A stretch of 64,000 nucleotides of DNA from Clostridiales bacterium (GTDB lineage Bacteria > Bacillota > Clostridia > Lachnospirales > Lachnospiraceae). The notes under the pieces are model-generated. The model searched no databases. It was not told the DNA's origin and saw only the letters and a program-made list of their open reading frames with translations. Positions 49,128-60,809 of this stretch are shown in pieces; within the stretch, counting starts at the first letter, position 1; every line of letters starts with the position of its first letter. The translations under genes were made by a program, and so were the position numbers. The stretch spans positions 1 through 64,000 of the forward strand of contig JAAYTK010000062.1 in NCBI GenBank assembly GCA_012523775.1, read 5' to 3'.

Positions 49128-50710
49128 ATTTTATTTTGATATAACTGCAGTTGCTTAGGAACGTGGTCCTCCTTCAGGGGTTTGCTAAGCAGAAATCCCT
49201 GAATATAATCACAGCCAATTTCTTTTAAGAATCTAAGCTGTTCTTCATGCTCGACTCCCTCAGCCACGACCTCAGCACCGAGCTGATGAGCCAGATTAAT
49301 TATATAAGTCAGTATCTGATTCATAGATTCTTCTTTATTAATTTTATCTATAAAGGATTTATCTATTTTGAGAATATTAATTGGCAGCATATGAAGATAG
49401 TTCAATGAAGCATAACCCGTTCCAAAATCGTCCAATGCTATCCTAATACCCATGGCCTTTAGTTGACCTATTATTTCAATAATATGCTCTGGATAAGATA
49501 TTAATACGGATTCAGTTATTTCTAATTCGAGATATCTGCTGTCAAATCCTGTTTCCTCGAGAGTATCCTTTATCATCTGTACGAATGAGGGTTCAATCAT
49601 CTGTACTATTGATATGTTAATTGATACAATAGTTCTTACTCGGTATTTACGCTGAATCTCCATGAACTTAGTCAATACCGTACTGATTATCCATTTACCT
49701 ATATCTACCAACAAACCCGTTTCCTCAGCAATGGGAATAAATTGAGCAGGACTGATATGTCCGATACCCGGAAATTCCCATCTTGCTAAGGCTTCAAATC
49801 CATAAAGGGCCATAGTATTACAATGATATATGGGCTGATATACCATATATAGCTCATTATTTCTTATGGAATGCAGAAGGCCGTTCTCTATCTGAAGTCT
49901 CTTTAAAATGTTCAGCTGCATATCATATGTATAAAACTGAATGAAATTTTTACCCAACTTCTTAGCAGTATTCATTGCGATAAACGATCCCTTAAGTAGC
50001 TCTATTGCGTCCAGACCATCATCCGGATACTCTGAGACACCAAAACTGGCGCTTATAAAATACTCCTTACCGTTGATGACTATGGGGTTGTCAAGAATCG
50101 TTCTGAACTCTTCGATGTATTTCAGTAAGCTCTGCCTGTCAATATCCCGCTTAATCAATAAGGAGAACTCGTCCCCACCCATATGTCCAAGAATATCCTT
50201 GTCGTTCTTTATACCGCTCCACTTGTCAGAGACATATCGAAGAACTTCATCTCCAATATTATATCCCGCCGTCTCATTAATCTTTCTAAAATCATCCATA
50301 TCGAAATATATAAGGTAAAACTTATTTATATAACCCTCTTTTAAGATATTTTCAACCTCATTGAGAATCATCTTTCTGTTGGGAAGACCCGTCAGGCTGT
50401 CATAATATACAAGCTGATTAAGAGTCTCTTCATTCTTCTCACAGGTCTTTGTATACTCATATATATTTTTCAATTGTTTTCTGATACTCATGGTATACCA
50501 AAACACCAGTAAAATATTAACTATTGAACTGATAGGGAATATAATGAACCATTTATTAACATGGTGATAAAATAATCCTAACAAAATACCATTTACAAAA
50601 AATATAGCTAAACATACAAACAAACCAATCCGATGAATTGGTTTGCCAAACAGCATATTTTTTAATATTTTTGAGCTCTGAAACTTATTGTCATTATTCT
50701 TCAGTAACAT
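49115..50710 (-). CDS. GGDEF-EAL cyclic di-GMP protein
   Basis: A 531-residue protein: two N-terminal membrane helices (about 25-70), a GGDEF domain (about 100-260, MGGDEFSLLI) and an EAL domain (about 270-525, FEALARWE, ELEITESVL, LDDFGTGYASL, IQGFLLSKPL). All EAL metal and catalytic signatures look intact, so c-di-GMP hydrolysis is likely; the GGDEF motif is intact too. AGGA lies seven bases before the ATG. Confidence 0.93.
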   Translation of the reverse strand: MLLKNNDNKFQSSKILKNMLFGKPIHRIGLFVCLAIFFVNGILLGLFYHHVNKWFIIFPISSIVNILLVFWYTMSIRKQLKNIYEYTKTCEKNEETLNQLVYYDSLTGLPNRKMILNEVENILKEGYINKFYLIYFDMDDFRKINETAGYNIGDEVLRYVSDKWSGIKNDKDILGHMGGDEFSLLIKRDIDRQSLLKYIEEFRTILDNPIVINGKEYFISASFGVSEYPDDGLDAIELLKGSFIAMNTAKKLGKNFIQFYTYDMQLNILKRLQIENGLLHSIRNNELYMVYQPIYHCNTMALYGFEALARWEFPGIGHISPAQFIPIAEETGLLVDIGKWIISTVLTKFMEIQRKYRVRTIVSINISIVQMIEPSFVQMIKDTLEETGFDSRYLELEITESVLISYPEHIIEIIGQLKAMGIRIALDDFGTGYASLNYLHMLPINILKIDKSFIDKINKEESMNQILTYIINLAHQLGAEVVAEGVEHEEQLRFLKEIGCDYIQGFLLSKPLKEDHVPKQLQLYQNKMELL

Positions 50711-50813
50711 AGGTTGTCCTCATCTTAAAAGTAGTATGCTATTATATAACAAAATAATAGCATACTACCTCGTAATTGTCTATCCTTTTGACACAATTCT
50801 GTATCCTTTTAAT

Positions 50814-51440
50814 TTATTCTTCTGCACCTAATGCAACTTCACTTTCAACAACAGCATCATCTTCTTCTTCTGTTTCCTCAACAGCTACCTTTGCCTCACC
50901 GATTGAAGCAACAAGCTGCGTCGGGTCGATATCAGTGGAAATTCCCTTACCAAGATCTAGATCACTTACAAATATACTATATCCGCCTTCCTTGTCAGAC
51001 ACATCAACCTCGATAAAATCGGGAATATCCTGAGGGAATCCGGATACCTGAATAGAATCCATCTGTCTGTTTAATATTAATCTCTTTGCCTTTAAGAGGT
51101 CTCTTCCGATAAACTTCAGTGCCACATCCACCTTAATTTCCTCGGTAAGTGATACCTTTTGAAAATCCACATGATGGTACTCATATTTCAATGGAGAATA
51201 TTCGATCGTCTTAACCATTACATCATAGCTGTTCTTATCTGAATCCTGAAGATTGATAATCGCATTTCTTCCATTTTCTTTTAATACTCTTCTAAACTCA
51301 TCTCTCTTAACGGCGATAGGTACTGAGTCCATACCCTTCTGGTTAATAACTCCGATTATATAACCATTATTCAGAAGTCGTTTGTTTTCTCGTTTATTAA
51401 CTTCCTTTCTTATTTCCATTTTTAGTGTTGCAGTTGCCAT
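50814..51440 (-). CDS. 50S ribosomal protein L25 / general stress protein Ctc
   Basis: A 208-residue L25 of the long Ctc type: N-terminal 5S rRNA-binding domain (about 1-95) and a C-terminal beta domain (about 95-180, with YHHVDFQKVSLTEEI and GFPQDIPDFIEVDVS) ending in an acidic tail. The ATG at 51440 has AAGGAGG upstream and begins MATATLKMEIR; the ORF track start at 51467 is too early. Confidence 0.93.
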   Translation of the reverse strand: MATATLKMEIRKEVNKRENKRLLNNGYIIGVINQKGMDSVPIAVKRDEFRRVLKENGRNAIINLQDSDKNSYDVMVKTIEYSPLKYEYHHVDFQKVSLTEEIKVDVALKFIGRDLLKAKRLILNRQMDSIQVSGFPQDIPDFIEVDVSDKEGGYSIFVSDLDLGKGISTDIDPTQLVASIGEAKVAVEETEEEDDAVVESEVALGAEE

Positions 51441-51671
51441 AATATGTTCCTCCTTAATTTGTCTCATATATAGTTGCTTATTTGCATGTATGCTATATTT
51501 AAATACTTCTTAGTTTACTGCTCTCAGATTATTTCACATATCTGCCTTTTGTATATACAATTGGCACCTCTAAATCAAAATAGCAAATAAGCATATATTC
51601 TTATTTTATATAAATATATACAAATGTCAAGTTATTAGCCTTTTTTGTATTGAAAACTAAAAAAAGCATGA

Positions 51672-51705
51672 CAAAAAGGAACCATTGATATATATCAACG
51701 GTTCC
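51672..51705 (-). terminator. Terminator of the sugar ABC operon
   Basis: GGAACC-A-TTGATATATATCAA-C-GGTTCC forms a long stem with one mismatch; TTTTT follows on the minus strand. The rest of the 51468-51729 gap is AT-rich L25 upstream sequence. Confidence 0.85.
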
Positions 51706-51729
51706 TTCTAATTCTCTATTTAGTATAAT

Positions 51730-52578
51730 TTATTCTTTTACGCCACCTAAGGCAACACCCGCAATAATATACTTAGATAATGCGAAATATACTAAGAACA
51801 ATGGCAGTACCGTAAGTGTCAGTCCAAGATATACTGCACCGTATTCCGTCTTATAGATATCACCCTTAAGTTGGCTTATCATAATCGGCATAGTGTATTT
51901 TGATTTGTTTGTCAATAAAATCGATGGCATAAAGTAATTGTTCCAGCTTGCAACAAATGCGAAAATAGCCTGTGTAGCAATAGCCGGCTTCATAATAGGT
52001 AAAATAATCCTATTAAATATGTGGAATTCGCCTGCTCCATCGATTCTTCCGGAATTCACGATATCAAGAGATAGGGTTCCTATCAGATATTGACGCATGA
52101 AGAAGACTGTCATAGGAGCGGCTATCGCCGGAAGTATAAGCGGCAGATAACTGTTGGTCCATCCAATACGATACATAAACTGATAAAAACCAACACTCAG
52201 TAACTGGCCAGGTACCATCATAACGGCCATTATAAATGTGAAGAATGCCTGACGCAGCTTCCAATTATAAGCTACTAATGCATATGCTGTCAGTGATGAA
52301 AAGTATACTGATAGTACTGTAGCACCTGTAGATATAATAAACGAATTATAAAATCCTACAAAAGGATTAAAGCTCTTTCCCTCGAATACCTTATAGTTAC
52401 TTGAAAGGAATTTTGAAGGAATTAATGAAATTGCATTTGATTGTATTTCATATGTACCACGGGTTGCATTTACGATCATTATATAAAACGGTATAATACT
52501 TAATATTGCCAATAAAATACATGATACATAGATGATTACCTTGTATATTTTTTGAGGTATGGTCGTTTCATGTCTCAT
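51730..52578 (-). CDS. Carbohydrate ABC transporter permease (MalG/LacG type)
   Basis: A 282-residue inner membrane permease with six helices. The EAA loop, which docks to the ATPase, reads IDGAGEFHIFNRIILPIMKPA. The start overlaps the stop of the partner permease gene (ATGA). No ATPase gene is in the operon, so a shared MsmK/MsmX-type ATPase is expected. Confidence 0.94.
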   Translation of the reverse strand: MRHETTIPQKIYKVIIYVSCILLAILSIIPFYIMIVNATRGTYEIQSNAISLIPSKFLSSNYKVFEGKSFNPFVGFYNSFIISTGATVLSVYFSSLTAYALVAYNWKLRQAFFTFIMAVMMVPGQLLSVGFYQFMYRIGWTNSYLPLILPAIAAPMTVFFMRQYLIGTLSLDIVNSGRIDGAGEFHIFNRIILPIMKPAIATQAIFAFVASWNNYFMPSILLTNKSKYTMPIMISQLKGDIYKTEYGAVYLGLTLTVLPLFLVYFALSKYIIAGVALGGVKE

Positions 52579-53555
52579 TTTCCCATCCTCCTTGTTTCTT
52601 TTTCAGCCTTTTTAAGGCTCTTAATCAACTTTCTTTCCTGCTTTCTAAGCTTGGCAGCATCCCTATCATACATAATCAGGAATAGAGTAGCCGAACAAAT
52701 TGAGATTATAACAAACATTATTAAGCTCGCAGCAGAAGCTCTGTTATACAGATAACTTCCTGAGAAAGCCTGATTATATATAAACGTAGCTGCTGTTAAT
52801 GTAGCACTATCAGGTCCACCTGCCTGGAACAACTTTGGTACGTCGAACATGTTCAATCCACCGATTAAGCTTGTAACCAGTGTAAACAGCATTATCGTTC
52901 TTAGGTTAGGTAATGTAATCTTAAAGAATGCCTGTCTGCTGGTCGCACCGTCTATTTCAGCAGCCTCGAACAACTCAGGATTGATACCGAGTACACCTGA
53001 AATAAATATAATCATAGTATAACCGTACCACATCCAGAATTGAATAAACGATACAATTCCTCTGGCAAGTGTTTTGTTTAACAGTAAATATATCGGTGCA
53101 TCGATAAAACCTAAACTCTGTAATAACGAGTTAACCGGTCCTGTCGGATATGCAAATAGCGTACTAAACAAAATAGCTATAGTAGCCTGTGTTATTATAT
53201 TAGGCATATAAAATACTACTTTAAAAAATCCCTGACCCTTAATCTTGCGACGATTATTGGTGAACCAAGCCGTAAGTAAAAGAGCCAACAGAATCTGAGG
53301 AATAAAGTTAACAATCCACATTCCAACCGTATTACCCAATGATTTTTGGAAGGATGGATTCTTTATAACTGATTTAAAATTAGCAAATATATCTTCTAAG
53401 AATTTGAAATCTGTTCTTCCAATTCCTTTAAAATCCGTAAAACCAATTATAGTAGTAAACAGTAACGGATATAATTGGAAGACAATATAAGCTAATACAA
53501 ATGGAATACTGAATATATATCCATATTTAGCGTAACTAACGCCCTTGCGTCGCAT
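52575..53555 (-). CDS. Sugar ABC transporter permease (MalF/LacF type)
   Basis: A 326-residue permease with six helices and an EAA loop AAEIDGATSRQAFFKITLPNL. It has the short N-terminus of Gram-positive MalF-type permeases and a basic C-terminal tail. It lies between the binding protein gene and the second permease gene. Confidence 0.94.
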   Translation of the reverse strand: MRRKGVSYAKYGYIFSIPFVLAYIVFQLYPLLFTTIIGFTDFKGIGRTDFKFLEDIFANFKSVIKNPSFQKSLGNTVGMWIVNFIPQILLALLLTAWFTNNRRKIKGQGFFKVVFYMPNIITQATIAILFSTLFAYPTGPVNSLLQSLGFIDAPIYLLLNKTLARGIVSFIQFWMWYGYTMIIFISGVLGINPELFEAAEIDGATSRQAFFKITLPNLRTIMLFTLVTSLIGGLNMFDVPKLFQAGGPDSATLTAATFIYNQAFSGSYLYNRASAASLIMFVIISICSATLFLIMYDRDAAKLRKQERKLIKSLKKAEKETRRMGK

Positions 53556-53596
53556 AATGTATCACCTCCGGTATGCTTATAACCCCTCTTTGATAT

Positions 53597-53637
53597 AATT
53601 TTAGGGCGGTCGAAAGGCTTCGCCGCCCCAAAATTTT
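53597..53637 (-). terminator. Intercistronic hairpin between binding protein and permease genes
   Basis: AATTTT-AGGGCGG pairs with CCGCCCC-AAAATT around a small CGAA/TTCG-like inner loop. Placed between the first and second genes, it probably lets the binding protein be made in excess by partial termination or mRNA protection. Confidence 0.7.
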
Positions 53638-53645
53638 AATCTAGA

Positions 53646-55073
53646 TTAATTATCTAAATCTACTTCAACATCAAGGTTATCTGCTACAAGCTGTTTGAAA
53701 TCAGCAAGAGCCTGTTCACGGGTCTTGTTTCCAGCAGTGTACTCACGTACCTGTCCACGGAAATGTCCATTGATTGTCTCGTCATACTGTGTTAAGTTCT
53801 TACCATTTGCGAACTCACCAGCAGGAACGAAAGCATCAAACATGTTCTGACCGTTCAGGAAATCGATTTCGCCGTTAGAAATCTTCATAACAGCACCGGA
53901 TGCAACAGTATCCTTGGTACCACTTTCAGGATCAAATGTTCCGTTAGCCCACATATACTGTAATCCGTTCTCACTGTAATCAAGTGTAATCCACTCAATA
54001 ATCTTTCCTACAGTCTTAGGAATCTTGGTATCCTTGTTAGCAAGTACCCATGATCCACCCCAGAAGAAACCTACAGGAGGCTCACATACTGCCCAATCGC
54101 CGTATGTACCTTCACCGATCTTCTCACCACCGGAGTTACCAGCCATAACGTAGTTAATTAACCAAGCAGGTCCGAAGAAACCAAATACAGGCTTCTCACC
54201 AACGCCCTTCATATCTGCATACCAAGCGTCTGTCCAGTCCTGAGTATCATTGTGATAACCATTATCTTTAAGCTTCTTGGAGAGATCTAAGAACTCTTCA
54301 CGCTTAGGATCGATTGTAAGCTTACCGTCTACAACCCAACCCTGGTCGGAGCTGTTCTCAACAGCGTGCCAGATATCTCCGTCACCGGATACGATAGCAT
54401 AACCCTTAGCCTTTAACTCCTCAGCTGCTTCAAAGAACTTATCCCAGCCAGGACCAATCTTACCTTTGATTACTTCAGGATCATCTGTTCCCCAAGTATC
54501 CTTAGCAAGTGAACGACGATAGATGAAAGCACCGCCGGTTGCCTGATAGCCAAGTCCTACTAACTTACCATCGGGATTGGTTCCAATCTCAACAGTGTAA
54601 GGTGCAATCTCAGCTTCCTCTAACAGTCTGTCTACATCGATACCAAGGTCAGCATAAGGTGCAGCATACTGATAAGCATCACCCTGACAATACTTGAGAA
54701 CGAAAGCCGCCTCAACTACATAGATATCAGGTGCATCTGCGCCACCGCCTGCAAGAGCCTGGTCAAGAGCCGGCTGATAGAGACCGTCGGTAGTAGCAAT
54801 AATTGTCTCGTTGATCTCGTAAGGAAAATCAGGATTGAGTTCCTTATACTTCTGAAGCATCTTAGGAACCTCATCCGTAAATGCATAGATGTTAAGTGTC
54901 TTTACACTCGGATCATCCTCTACTTCCTTTGCAACTTCCTCAACTTTTTTTGGAGGCTGCTGTGTGTCATCTGTCTTATTTGAGCCTTCCTTTGTGTCAT
55001 CTTTCTTACAGCCTGTCAATGCTAATGACATTAACAATAAGCTGGCAAGAAGTAGTGCTAAAAATCGTTTCAT
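53646..55073 (-). CDS. Sugar ABC transporter substrate-binding lipoprotein
   Basis: A 475-residue lipoprotein with lipobox LTGC at residues 20-23, a linker rich in Lys, Asp, Thr and Gln, then a family 1-type solute-binding domain. Many Trp and Tyr residues (QDWTDAWYADM, GFFWGGSWVLA) suit an oligosaccharide site. The specific sugar cannot be told. It is the first gene of the operon; tandem operator-like repeats stand upstream. Confidence 0.93.
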   Translation of the reverse strand: MKRFLALLLASLLLMSLALTGCKKDDTKEGSNKTDDTQQPPKKVEEVAKEVEDDPSVKTLNIYAFTDEVPKMLQKYKELNPDFPYEINETIIATTDGLYQPALDQALAGGGADAPDIYVVEAAFVLKYCQGDAYQYAAPYADLGIDVDRLLEEAEIAPYTVEIGTNPDGKLVGLGYQATGGAFIYRRSLAKDTWGTDDPEVIKGKIGPGWDKFFEAAEELKAKGYAIVSGDGDIWHAVENSSDQGWVVDGKLTIDPKREEFLDLSKKLKDNGYHNDTQDWTDAWYADMKGVGEKPVFGFFGPAWLINYVMAGNSGGEKIGEGTYGDWAVCEPPVGFFWGGSWVLANKDTKIPKTVGKIIEWITLDYSENGLQYMWANGTFDPESGTKDTVASGAVMKISNGEIDFLNGQNMFDAFVPAGEFANGKNLTQYDETINGHFRGQVREYTAGNKTREQALADFKQLVADNLDVEVDLDN

Positions 55074-55146
55074 GTTATACCCTCCTCTTATATTTTGTAT
55101 TCAAAAAAATACAAATGTATTATAACAAATTAAAATATGACAAGCT

Positions 55147-55183
55147 TCTCAAATATTGCTATCTTAATCTCATATATTGCTAT
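55147..55183. promoter_or_regulatory. Two direct repeats upstream of the sugar-binding protein gene
   Basis: TCTCAAATATTGCTAT (55147-55162) and TCTCATATATTGCTAT (55168-55183) differ at one base and are 21 bases apart, two turns of the helix. This is the layout of tandem activator sites, for example for an AraC-type or response regulator; none is encoded here. Confidence 0.6.
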
Positions 55184-55246
55184 TTTTGTGCAATATTTAT
55201 ATATTTAGTCCTAATACATCTGTATTTATTGACGTATTTAATTGGT

Positions 55247-57352
55247 CTAGGACTTGTTAATCTTGAATATTTTAATAGCTTCCTCTAGTTTTTTAGCATC
55301 TTTTTCTAATGTTATTGCCGCCTCTTTCATTTGTTCAACTGATTCATTTTGAATAATTGCGGTTGCATTCATCTCCTCCGCGGAGGCGGCTGTCTGCTGT
55401 GTAACGGCAGAAATATTTGAAATTGAATTCAATGTTTCCTCTTTTACTGTTTCAATATTATTAAGTCTGACAATAATACCGCTGAAATTCTCCGCCAGCT
55501 TATTTACATGATTGCTGATGTCATCAAAGGCATCGATTGTTCTGTTTAATGCCTCAATTTGTGATTCTACAATATCCTCAGCCTTTTTGGCCGTTGCAAC
55601 AGTTTCGTTATTCTGTACAGCAATATCTGCTACGGTCTTCTGTATCTGGTTAGCCGCCTCCATACTCTGGTCGGCTAATTTTCTTATTTCTTCTGCTACA
55701 ACAGCAAAGCCTTTACCTGCATCTCCCGCTCTGGCGGCTTCTATTGAAGCATTTAGTGATAACAGATTAGTCTGGGCAGCAATTTCATTTATGATGTTAA
55801 CAAAGCTTTCAATTTTCTTTGACTGCTTCTCGAATTCCTGTATTTTTCTGATAACATCCTGTGTAATTTCCGAGGTTGCTTTAGACTTATTATTTAATTC
55901 CTCAATAATATGAATACCATCGTCGGTTACGGATTGAGTATCATTGGCAATCTTCTTATTATCGTTAGTGTTTTCATAGAGTTGATTGATTTGCTCGGCA
56001 AGCTCCGACATTTGAGTGAGACAATGCTCAGCATCTTCTGCCTGATGGATAATTCCCCCACCGATATCATCAATTGTTGCGGTTATTCCCTTAGTCGCCT
56101 CCAGTAGCTCTCTCGATGTAAACGATAATCGTTTGGCCGAATTACTTACTGTTGCGCTTACTCCCTGAACATCTCCGATTAATTTACTCATATTATTTAT
56201 CATATCCGAAATTCCGATGGCAAGAGTCTGGAATTCATCCTTTCGCTTAATGTCAAAGTCTACGGTCAAATCACCCCTTGCCGCCTTGGATATGGATTTA
56301 TTAATATCGTTAATTGATCTTGTAATACCCCTTGTTATGATTAATACTATGGCAATCGCCACAATACATGCCACCGTAACAAATGCGACACTTATTGCTC
56401 TGATGCCACTAACCTCTTTTAAAATTGTACTCTTGGGAATCAGTGAGCAAATTATTCCCGGAATCATATCAAACTTACTATATATAAATAAGTAGTCCTT
56501 ACCATTAAATTTCTCATAGGAGTATCCGCTTTTTTCTTCTGATTCCAATGCTTCATGGTAATAACTCAAATCAGAGAACACACTGGTAGCATATGTATTT
56601 ACCAAGGTTTCTCTTCCATCCTCGGTAATATAGCCCTGAATGCTCCCTTCTCCCATATCAAAATCGAAAAACATATCTCTGATACTGTCGGCAGATATAT
56701 CAAAAATTATATATCCGCGACTGTCACTGAATTTTCTTATAAGACTTATAGCATAACTGTCAGTATTATATTCTTTGTTTTGCAGTAAAATATCATCTAA
56801 TTCTTTATGCTCACCAATCCATATATGTTGAGTCTTTTTCTCTTTAAACGTGGTTCCAATATGTGAATTAAGTATTTGTTCATATAAATAGTTATTTATA
56901 CCCGTAGTCGTAGAGATACCCACTCCGTTTGCGCTTATAATATGAATATTTGATACAAAGTAATTTGACCTTGCATTCATATTAATTCTATCCTGTAAAT
57001 CATCATAGGATTTTACACTGGCCATGGCATCCTCATAACTCAGCTCAAAAAACTTCTTAAAATTGATATCTCCTATTATCTCCATAGAAGATCTTTCCGC
57101 AATGCTAAGTCCTAAATTCATATATCTTTTCATGGCATTAGTTGTGTCTAAAGCGCTGACCTCGAAGTTATGGATAATTGCGTCTTCAGATTTTTTGTAA
57201 GAAACCACACCATAAATAGCCAAAAATAATATGGGTATTAGAAGTCCTATGGCAAGCCTTACCTTAATACTCTTCCATAAATATCTCAAAAAGAGTAATT
57301 TTTGAAGCCTATCTTTAATACCTGATATGAATGGTTTTAAGCGCTTCTTCAT
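55247..57352 (-). CDS. Methyl-accepting chemotaxis protein
   Basis: A 701-residue chemoreceptor: helix (about 35-55), external sensor region (about 60-315, Cache-like), helix, HAMP (about 345-400, [22 protein letters not shown]) and the signalling domain with the hairpin tip [21 protein letters not shown]. The start is ATG 57352 after GGGGGGA. It is next to the sugar transporter, downstream of which nothing proves joint control, but taxis to the same sugar is reasonable. Confidence 0.94.
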   Translation of the reverse strand: MKKRLKPFISGIKDRLQKLLFLRYLWKSIKVRLAIGLLIPILFLAIYGVVSYKKSEDAIIHNFEVSALDTTNAMKRYMNLGLSIAERSSMEIIGDINFKKFFELSYEDAMASVKSYDDLQDRINMNARSNYFVSNIHIISANGVGISTTTGINNYLYEQILNSHIGTTFKEKKTQHIWIGEHKELDDILLQNKEYNTDSYAISLIRKFSDSRGYIIFDISADSIRDMFFDFDMGEGSIQGYITEDGRETLVNTYATSVFSDLSYYHEALESEEKSGYSYEKFNGKDYLFIYSKFDMIPGIICSLIPKSTILKEVSGIRAISVAFVTVACIVAIAIVLIITRGITRSINDINKSISKAARGDLTVDFDIKRKDEFQTLAIGISDMINNMSKLIGDVQGVSATVSNSAKRLSFTSRELLEATKGITATIDDIGGGIIHQAEDAEHCLTQMSELAEQINQLYENTNDNKKIANDTQSVTDDGIHIIEELNNKSKATSEITQDVIRKIQEFEKQSKKIESFVNIINEIAAQTNLLSLNASIEAARAGDAGKGFAVVAEEIRKLADQSMEAANQIQKTVADIAVQNNETVATAKKAEDIVESQIEALNRTIDAFDDISNHVNKLAENFSGIIVRLNNIETVKEETLNSISNISAVTQQTAASAEEMNATAIIQNESVEQMKEAAITLEKDAKKLEEAIKIFKINKS

Positions 57353-57480
57353 TTGTAGTCCCCCCAATAAGTGTAATAATTCATACTTTTTTCCTATATA
57401 TCTATAATATAGCAGTAAACCATATGAAAATCAACGTATTTTGACAGATTTAATTATTAATAATCAATTATTGTATTTTT

Positions 57481-57558
57481 ACCTGGTACCAAATTGGACT
57501 GTACCAGGTACCGATTTGGGCTGTACCAGGTACCGTACCGGGTACCGTACCGGGTACC
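57481..57558. repeat. GGTACC-rich palindromic repeat, copy 2
   Basis: Five GGTACC units in 78 bases: TGTACCAGGTACCG occurs twice, GTACCGGGTACC twice, and ACCTGGTAC pairs with GTACCAGGT across an 11-base loop. It lies between the chemoreceptor and MarR genes, just before the MarR promoter. Confidence 0.85.
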
Positions 57559-57568
57559 ATTATTTTCC

Positions 57569-57597
57569 TTGACAACATTTTGATATTGTTTTATATT
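57569..57597 (+). promoter_or_regulatory. Promoter of the MarR-esterase operon
   Basis: TTGACA (57569-57574) and TATATT (57592-57597) are 17 bases apart. The next base begins a perfect 20-base palindrome, so the operator covers the transcription start. Confidence 0.85.
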
Positions 57598-57617
57598 CTA
57601 ATTAGATATCTAATTAG
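57598..57617. promoter_or_regulatory. Perfect 20-base palindrome, MarR operator
   Basis: CTAATTAGATATCTAATTAG reads the same on both strands and begins right after the -10 box. Its position and symmetry fit the MarR-family dimer encoded 20 bases downstream; autoregulation of the operon is expected. Confidence 0.85.
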
Positions 57618-57636
57618 ATGGCTAAGGAGAAAGATT

Positions 57637-59198
<1,562 letters not shown>

Positions 59199-59214
59199 TT
59201 AAACGGAGAAGAGT

Positions 59215-60753
59215 ATGCTAAGAAGAATATTGATTAAGAACGGATGGATTGAAGGACTTCCGGCATCAGACCCTCGGATTACTGCATTTAATGGAATTCC
59301 CTTTGCAATGCCCCCAGTTAAGTCCTTACGCTTTCGGGCACCTGTTCCGGCTTCTAATTGGGTAGGAACCATGAAGACATATAGCTTCAAACCGATTTCA
59401 ATGCAACCTGTACCGGGTCTTGATACGGACAATATTTATACCAGGGAATGGCATGTCGACCCTGATATTCCAATGAGCGAGGACTGTCTATATTTAAATG
59501 TTTGGACGCCGGCAAAACGGGATGATGAGAAGCTCCCGGTATTTGTTTGGTTTTTCGGTGGCGGCTGGCAGGTTGGGTATACATCGGAAATGGAATTTGA
59601 CGGCGAACGCTTTGCCAGACGCGGTATCGTTTTTGTCAGTATTAATTACAGATTAAATGTCTTTGGTTTTCTCTCTCACCCGGAAATCACAGATGAAAAT
59701 CCGACACAGCCGGGAAATTTCGGACTGCTGGATCAACAGCTTGGTTTAAAATGGGTAAAGGAAAACATTGCAGCCTTTGGCGGCGACCCGGATAATATAA
59801 CAATCGGCGGTCAGTCCGCAGGCGGCGGCAGTACATTGATGCAGATAGTCAGCGAGCAAAACGAAGGACTGTTCCAAAAGGCTATTATTCAGAGTGGTGT
59901 GTTAATGAATCCCTATGAGGAGATGTTACCCAGACGCACCCTATCGGAAGCCGAAAATATCGGCATTGAATTCTTTGATTTTTTAGGAGTTAAGAGCCTC
60001 GAGGAGGCAAGAGCCCTCCCTGCATCTTTTATCATGCAGAAGTGGGAAGAATACGGAGGCTTTTTCACCTCAATGAAATATTGGATGCCAATACAGGACG
60101 GTTATTTCTTAAAGGATAATCCAATGAAGCTTTTCCTGGATGGCAAGTACAGCAAACTTCCATTGCTACTCGGACATACCGAAAATGAATTTAAGGCTAG
60201 TCTGAATGTACAAACTAAAGAGGAAATAAATATAAAGGCAAAAGAATTATTCGGTGACAATGCCGATGAGTTCTTGAAACTGATAGGCTGGCCCGATGAT
60301 ACTATAGATAATATAAAGAAATCGGCTGAGGTTCATGCTATCGAATATGCGATTCGAATTTTATGTGATGATGATAATGATGCAAATTCGGGTATAAATA
60401 AATACTATTATGAATTTAATCCCGAAATACCGGGATGGGACAATCCGGGGTCGTTTCATTCATCGGAATTATGGTTTACTTTCGAAACATTGGCAAAATG
60501 CTGGCGTCCATTCACAGGCAAGCATTATGATTTGGCGAGACAGATGTGTAATTTTTGGTCTAATTTTATTAAAACCGGTGATCCTAACGGAAATGACCAT
60601 ACAGGGGAACCAATGCCCGAATGGAAGCCTTATACAAAGGAAAACCCTAACAAAATGTTATTTACCGATGTTCCCCATCCTACCGTTTGTCAACCTTCGT
60701 CGATTATGTCCTTTCTGGTTCGCGATTATATTAAGCGAAGCAGACCTATCTGA
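59215..60753 (+). CDS. Type B carboxylesterase
   Basis: A 512-residue carboxylesterase/lipase family enzyme without signal peptide, so cytoplasmic. FNGIPFAMPPV, EDCLYLNVWTP, FFGGGWQVG and IGGQSAGGGS (nucleophile Ser) are family blocks; GHTENEF and SFHSSELWF probably carry the acid and His. It follows the CE1 lipoprotein by 16 bases and may hydrolyse imported esterified sugars or phenolic esters. Confidence 0.9.
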   Translation: MLRRILIKNGWIEGLPASDPRITAFNGIPFAMPPVKSLRFRAPVPASNWVGTMKTYSFKPISMQPVPGLDTDNIYTREWHVDPDIPMSEDCLYLNVWTPAKRDDEKLPVFVWFFGGGWQVGYTSEMEFDGERFARRGIVFVSINYRLNVFGFLSHPEITDENPTQPGNFGLLDQQLGLKWVKENIAAFGGDPDNITIGGQSAGGGSTLMQIVSEQNEGLFQKAIIQSGVLMNPYEEMLPRRTLSEAENIGIEFFDFLGVKSLEEARALPASFIMQKWEEYGGFFTSMKYWMPIQDGYFLKDNPMKLFLDGKYSKLPLLLGHTENEFKASLNVQTKEEINIKAKELFGDNADEFLKLIGWPDDTIDNIKKSAEVHAIEYAIRILCDDDNDANSGINKYYYEFNPEIPGWDNPGSFHSSELWFTFETLAKCWRPFTGKHYDLARQMCNFWSNFIKTGDPNGNDHTGEPMPEWKPYTKENPNKMLFTDVPHPTVCQPSSIMSFLVRDYIKRSRPI

Positions 60754-60775
60754 TAAAATTACTCCTTTTAATTTT

Positions 60776-60803
60776 AGAAAGGGCTGTTTACACAGCCCTT
60801 TCT
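60776..60803. terminator. Bidirectional terminator
   Basis: AGAAAGGGCTGT and ACAGCCCTTTCT form a perfect 12-pair stem with a four-base loop between the convergent esterase and GH43 genes; T-rich tails on both strands. Confidence 0.9.
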
Positions 60804-60809
60804 GCATTT

